Source: an uncultured bacterium
GTDB taxonomy: Bacteria > Actinomycetota > Coriobacteriia > Coriobacteriales > Coriobacteriaceae
Direction: 5' to 3'
Assembly: GCA_905215385.1 (NCBI GenBank)
Contig: CAJMPY010000013.1
Location: 1 to 64,000, forward strand
DNA: 64,000 nt
Of this stretch, positions 61,688 through 64,000 are shown one piece after another. Made by a program: the position numbers and the translations under genes. Numbering within the stretch: the first letter of the stretch is position 1; every line of letters begins with the position of its first letter. Under the pieces are notes generated by a model. It was given only the letters and a program-made list of their open reading frames with translations, had not been told where the DNA came from and did not search any database.

Positions 61688-62776
61688 TTAGAGGCCAAAG
61701 GCGGAAAGGATGAGACCCCAGCCCGCGCCGATGACGTACATCATAATCAGGAACACGGCATTTTCGCGGGCGCTGCGGTTGGTGCGGAACAGCACCAGAT
61801 AACCCACGCCGGCGGAAATGAGCGTGCCGGCGAGCATCGGGGCCAGCTGCAGCGCGCCTTCCAGGTACAGTTGCGTGATGACGACGCTGGCCGAGCAGTT
61901 GGGGATCAGGCCGACGAGTGCCGAGCCCAGGACCGCAAGCGTCTCGTTGCCGCGCAGGAACTGCTCGATTGCGGACTCGCCGAACGTCTCGAGCACGGCA
62001 ACCAGAATCAGCGTCACCAGGAAAATGAATACCGATACCTGCACGGTGTGGGAGATGGTGCTGCGGATAATCGACAGGACAGGCGTCCCTTCGTGGGAAT
62101 GGGAGTGACCGTGACCATCATGGTGTTCATATTCGCCCTCATGACCGTGATCGTGGCCATGTCCGTGTTCGTGCTCGTCCTCGTCTTCATCACAACCGCA
62201 ATGGTCGCGCTCGCACAACTCGTGGATGTGGTCGGCGCTCACGCCCGCCTCGGCCACCTCGTCGATGATGTCACCGCCGCTGTGGTCGTCATGCGCGCAG
62301 TTAACGTGCGCCGGATTGACAGTGGTCCCCAACACGGTACGACGAATCGCCGCATGCGCGCGGGCGTTGCGACGCAGACCGCGAATGGCGGCATCTACGA
62401 TAAAGCCCGTGACCAGTGCGATAAGCGCTTTCGAAGCCAAAAGCATCGCCATAGTCTGCACGGGAACCTGCTCGGCAAGTAGCAGCGGCAGCATCTCGTC
62501 GGAGGTCGAAAGGAACACCGCCACCAACGTGCCCAAGGTCACGACACGGCCGGCGTACAGCGTTGCTGCCATGGCCGAAAATCCGCACTGCGGCACAATG
62601 CCCAGCAGCGAGCCAACCACGGGACCCGCAGCGCCGGCGCGCTTGATAGCGCCGTTGACGCGGTCGCCCGCAACGTGCTCAAGTGTCTCGAGAGCAAGAT
62701 ACGTCACCAACAAAAACGGCACCAGCGACAGCGTGTCCTTGCCGGCGTCGAGCAGAATATCAATCAGTAAATCCAT
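61688..62776 (-). CDS. Putative heavy-metal permease with His-rich loop (ArsP_2-like)
   Basis: The 362-residue protein has about ten membrane helices with a repeated half pattern: IVPQCGFSAMAATLYAGR in the first half, LIPNCSASVVITQLYLEGA in the second. Between the halves is a hydrophilic loop rich in His, Asp and Glu (EHEHGHGHDHGHEGEYEHH), a metal-binding stretch. This fits the putative 10-TM metal exporter family. ATG 62776. Confidence 0.88.
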   Translation of the reverse strand: MDLLIDILLDAGKDTLSLVPFLLVTYLALETLEHVAGDRVNGAIKRAGAAGPVVGSLLGIVPQCGFSAMAATLYAGRVVTLGTLVAVFLSTSDEMLPLLLAEQVPVQTMAMLLASKALIALVTGFIVDAAIRGLRRNARAHAAIRRTVLGTTVNPAHVNCAHDDHSGGDIIDEVAEAGVSADHIHELCERDHCGCDEDEDEHEHGHGHDHGHEGEYEHHDGHGHSHSHEGTPVLSIIRSTISHTVQVSVFIFLVTLILVAVLETFGESAIEQFLRGNETLAVLGSALVGLIPNCSASVVITQLYLEGALQLAPMLAGTLISAGVGYLVLFRTNRSARENAVFLIMMYVIGAGWGLILSAFGL

Positions 62777-62947
62777 GACGGATGGAACCTTTCGTGTCTT
62801 TCGGCAGCATTGTAAAAGTCCTAGCGGTCAACTAGGGTATTGTAGTTGTCCCGGGCGCGGTGCCAATAGTTGCCTATGGTAAACTATCATCTCGCCATAA
62901 CTCAGTAACCTCGAGCCGCACAACGCGGCCCGTCCAAGGAGTAGCAT

Positions 62948-63916
62948 ATGAACGTATCGCAAGCACTCGAATACGAGCGCCAGCCGTTTATTCCCATGTT
63001 TATCTATGGCGACCACGGTGCCATAGAGTCCGAACGCCAGAAGGGCGAAGAGGCCCTCAAGGTGCTCGAGACCGAGTATTTTACTGCCGAGGACGACCCC
63101 GGCTTCGACTTTGCCACCGTGCGCGACCTGGCCGACCGCAACCGCGACCTTTGCGACCAGATTGGGGAGGCACGCCTGCGCTATGTGACGCCCGCGACGC
63201 TCTCGCGCGGCCTGTCCGACGCCGACACCTGCGCCGCCATCGGCAAAATGCAAAAGCGCACCGCCGCGTCCGTTATGCGCGAGATCCGCGGTGACCGCGA
63301 CGCGCTCGGCGTGGCCTACGCCCGCAAGCCCATCCAGGGCACCGTGCTCGGTGTCGACATCGAGACCACCGGCCGTGCACCCGAACGCGGTTATATCATC
63401 AACGTCGGCTGGGAGATCATGGAACTCACCAGCGACGCCATCCCGCACGACGCCGAGGCGCACTACTGTGGCCTGCCCGACATCTACCGCGGCGAGGATG
63501 TACCGCTGTCGAATATCCACCACATCACCTGGAACGACATCGACGGCAAAAAGCCGTTCCGCGAGAACAAGGAACTGCAGAAGCAGCTGCTCAAGCTCAT
63601 GAAGAAGTACCCGTACATGGCACACAACGCCGCGTTTGAGGACAGCTGGTTCAAGATCCACCTGGACGGCTACGCCGAGGCACGCCGCGCGGGTAAGATC
63701 ATCGTCATCGACTCGCGCCAGATCTGCCGCAGCCTGGACGCCGACGTGCGCTCGCTCCCCCGCGAGTCCGCCCCCGCCGCGCTCGAGAACTGGGCACGCC
63801 GTCGCGGCACCCTCGCGCCCGACGCCAACGAGCAGCATCTGGGTCTGGACGACACCGACCTCATGCTCCGCACGGTACAGGCCGAGTTCAACCTCAAGAA
63901 CCTATTCGCGAAATAG
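62948..63916 (+). CDS. DEDDh 3'-5' exonuclease domain protein
   Basis: The 322-residue protein has an exonuclease fold from about residue 130: GVDIETTGRAPERGY (Asp-Glu), YMAHNAAFEDSW (Asp), and HLGLDDTDLMLR (His-Asp), the DEDDh set. The N-terminal 125 residues are helical and unrecognised. It resembles DNA polymerase III epsilon-like proteins but is not part of a replication operon. ATG 62948 has AAGGAG upstream. Confidence 0.88.
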   Translation: MNVSQALEYERQPFIPMFIYGDHGAIESERQKGEEALKVLETEYFTAEDDPGFDFATVRDLADRNRDLCDQIGEARLRYVTPATLSRGLSDADTCAAIGKMQKRTAASVMREIRGDRDALGVAYARKPIQGTVLGVDIETTGRAPERGYIINVGWEIMELTSDAIPHDAEAHYCGLPDIYRGEDVPLSNIHHITWNDIDGKKPFRENKELQKQLLKLMKKYPYMAHNAAFEDSWFKIHLDGYAEARRAGKIIVIDSRQICRSLDADVRSLPRESAPAALENWARRRGTLAPDANEQHLGLDDTDLMLRTVQAEFNLKNLFAK

Positions 63917-63948
63917 CAACGCCTGCGACAAACACTGCTTGCTCACGA

Positions 63949-63984
63949 GCGGCCTCGCAGCGGGAAACACCGCAGCGGGGCCGC
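63949..63984. repeat. Hairpin after the exonuclease gene
   Basis: GCGGCCTCGC... pairs with ...GCGGGGCCGC. No T tract is visible before the window edge, so it is only a possible terminator. Confidence 0.5.
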
Positions 63985-64000
63985 CCTACGTTCCACAGAT

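Overview
The window looks like a chromosomal segment from a high-GC gut actinobacterium of the Coriobacteriia, most likely a Collinsella or close relative. The pointers are the GC-rich coding bias, a Rho factor with a very long basic/acidic/alanine-rich N-terminal extension, a stand-alone CarD-type regulator, and many short palindromic intergenic repeats. The taxon is an inference from style and gene set; no rRNA gene is present to prove it.

Positions 1-33,990 are mostly housekeeping. In order there are tRNA-Lys/His genes, an aminotransferase, a fructokinase-type ROK gene interrupted by an in-frame TGA, a VanZ-like protein, rho, argS and carD. A REP-associated tyrosine transposase (RAYT) follows, flanked by inverted copies of a short palindrome. 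Next come an HD protein, proA, an alpha/beta hydrolase, proB, pncB, tRNA-Ala, a radical SAM protein, a probable structured RNA, wecA/tagO-like, trpS, an MGMT-type protein, degV, a MarR regulator, a B3/4-domain protein, pckA, a flippase, a PPP phosphatase and a CPA1-type antiporter.

Positions about 34,000-52,200 form a defence island on the minus strand. Its core is a type 1 BREX operon: brxA-brxB-brxC-pglX-pglZ-brxL. The pglX gene is split at a domain boundary: the methyltransferase plus target-recognition part and the C-terminal part are separate genes. Between them sits a small gene with a HEPN-like RX4H motif. The recognition region and the inserted gene are visibly AT-richer than the flanks, as if a cassette had been exchanged. 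A ten-G run abuts the brxA start codon. Two unrecognised genes follow brxL with operon-like spacing. Beyond them lies a DUF3800 gene preceded by a small-RNA-like element whose terminator directly abuts the DUF3800 ribosome-binding site. Two more copies of that element lie on the opposite strand just beyond its 3' end. This layout resembles the RNA-terminator-toxin order of type III toxin-antitoxin loci.

Positions 52,299-63,916 return to core metabolism: serC, serA, a PD-(D/E)XK-like protein, an M20 peptidase, a DUF1015-like protein, two histidine phosphatases, a nitroreductase-like protein, an HdeD-like membrane protein, a YaiI/DUF188 protein, a His-rich heavy-metal permease and a DEDDh exonuclease.

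Two dispersed intergenic families stand out. One is a set of short hairpins with different arms but a shared GGGAC(A/G)GG-like core; the RAYT is a candidate mobiliser. The other is a 123-144 nt element in four copies with variable complementary arms and a conserved inner ACCTGCGG loop. Both show paired compensatory changes between copies.
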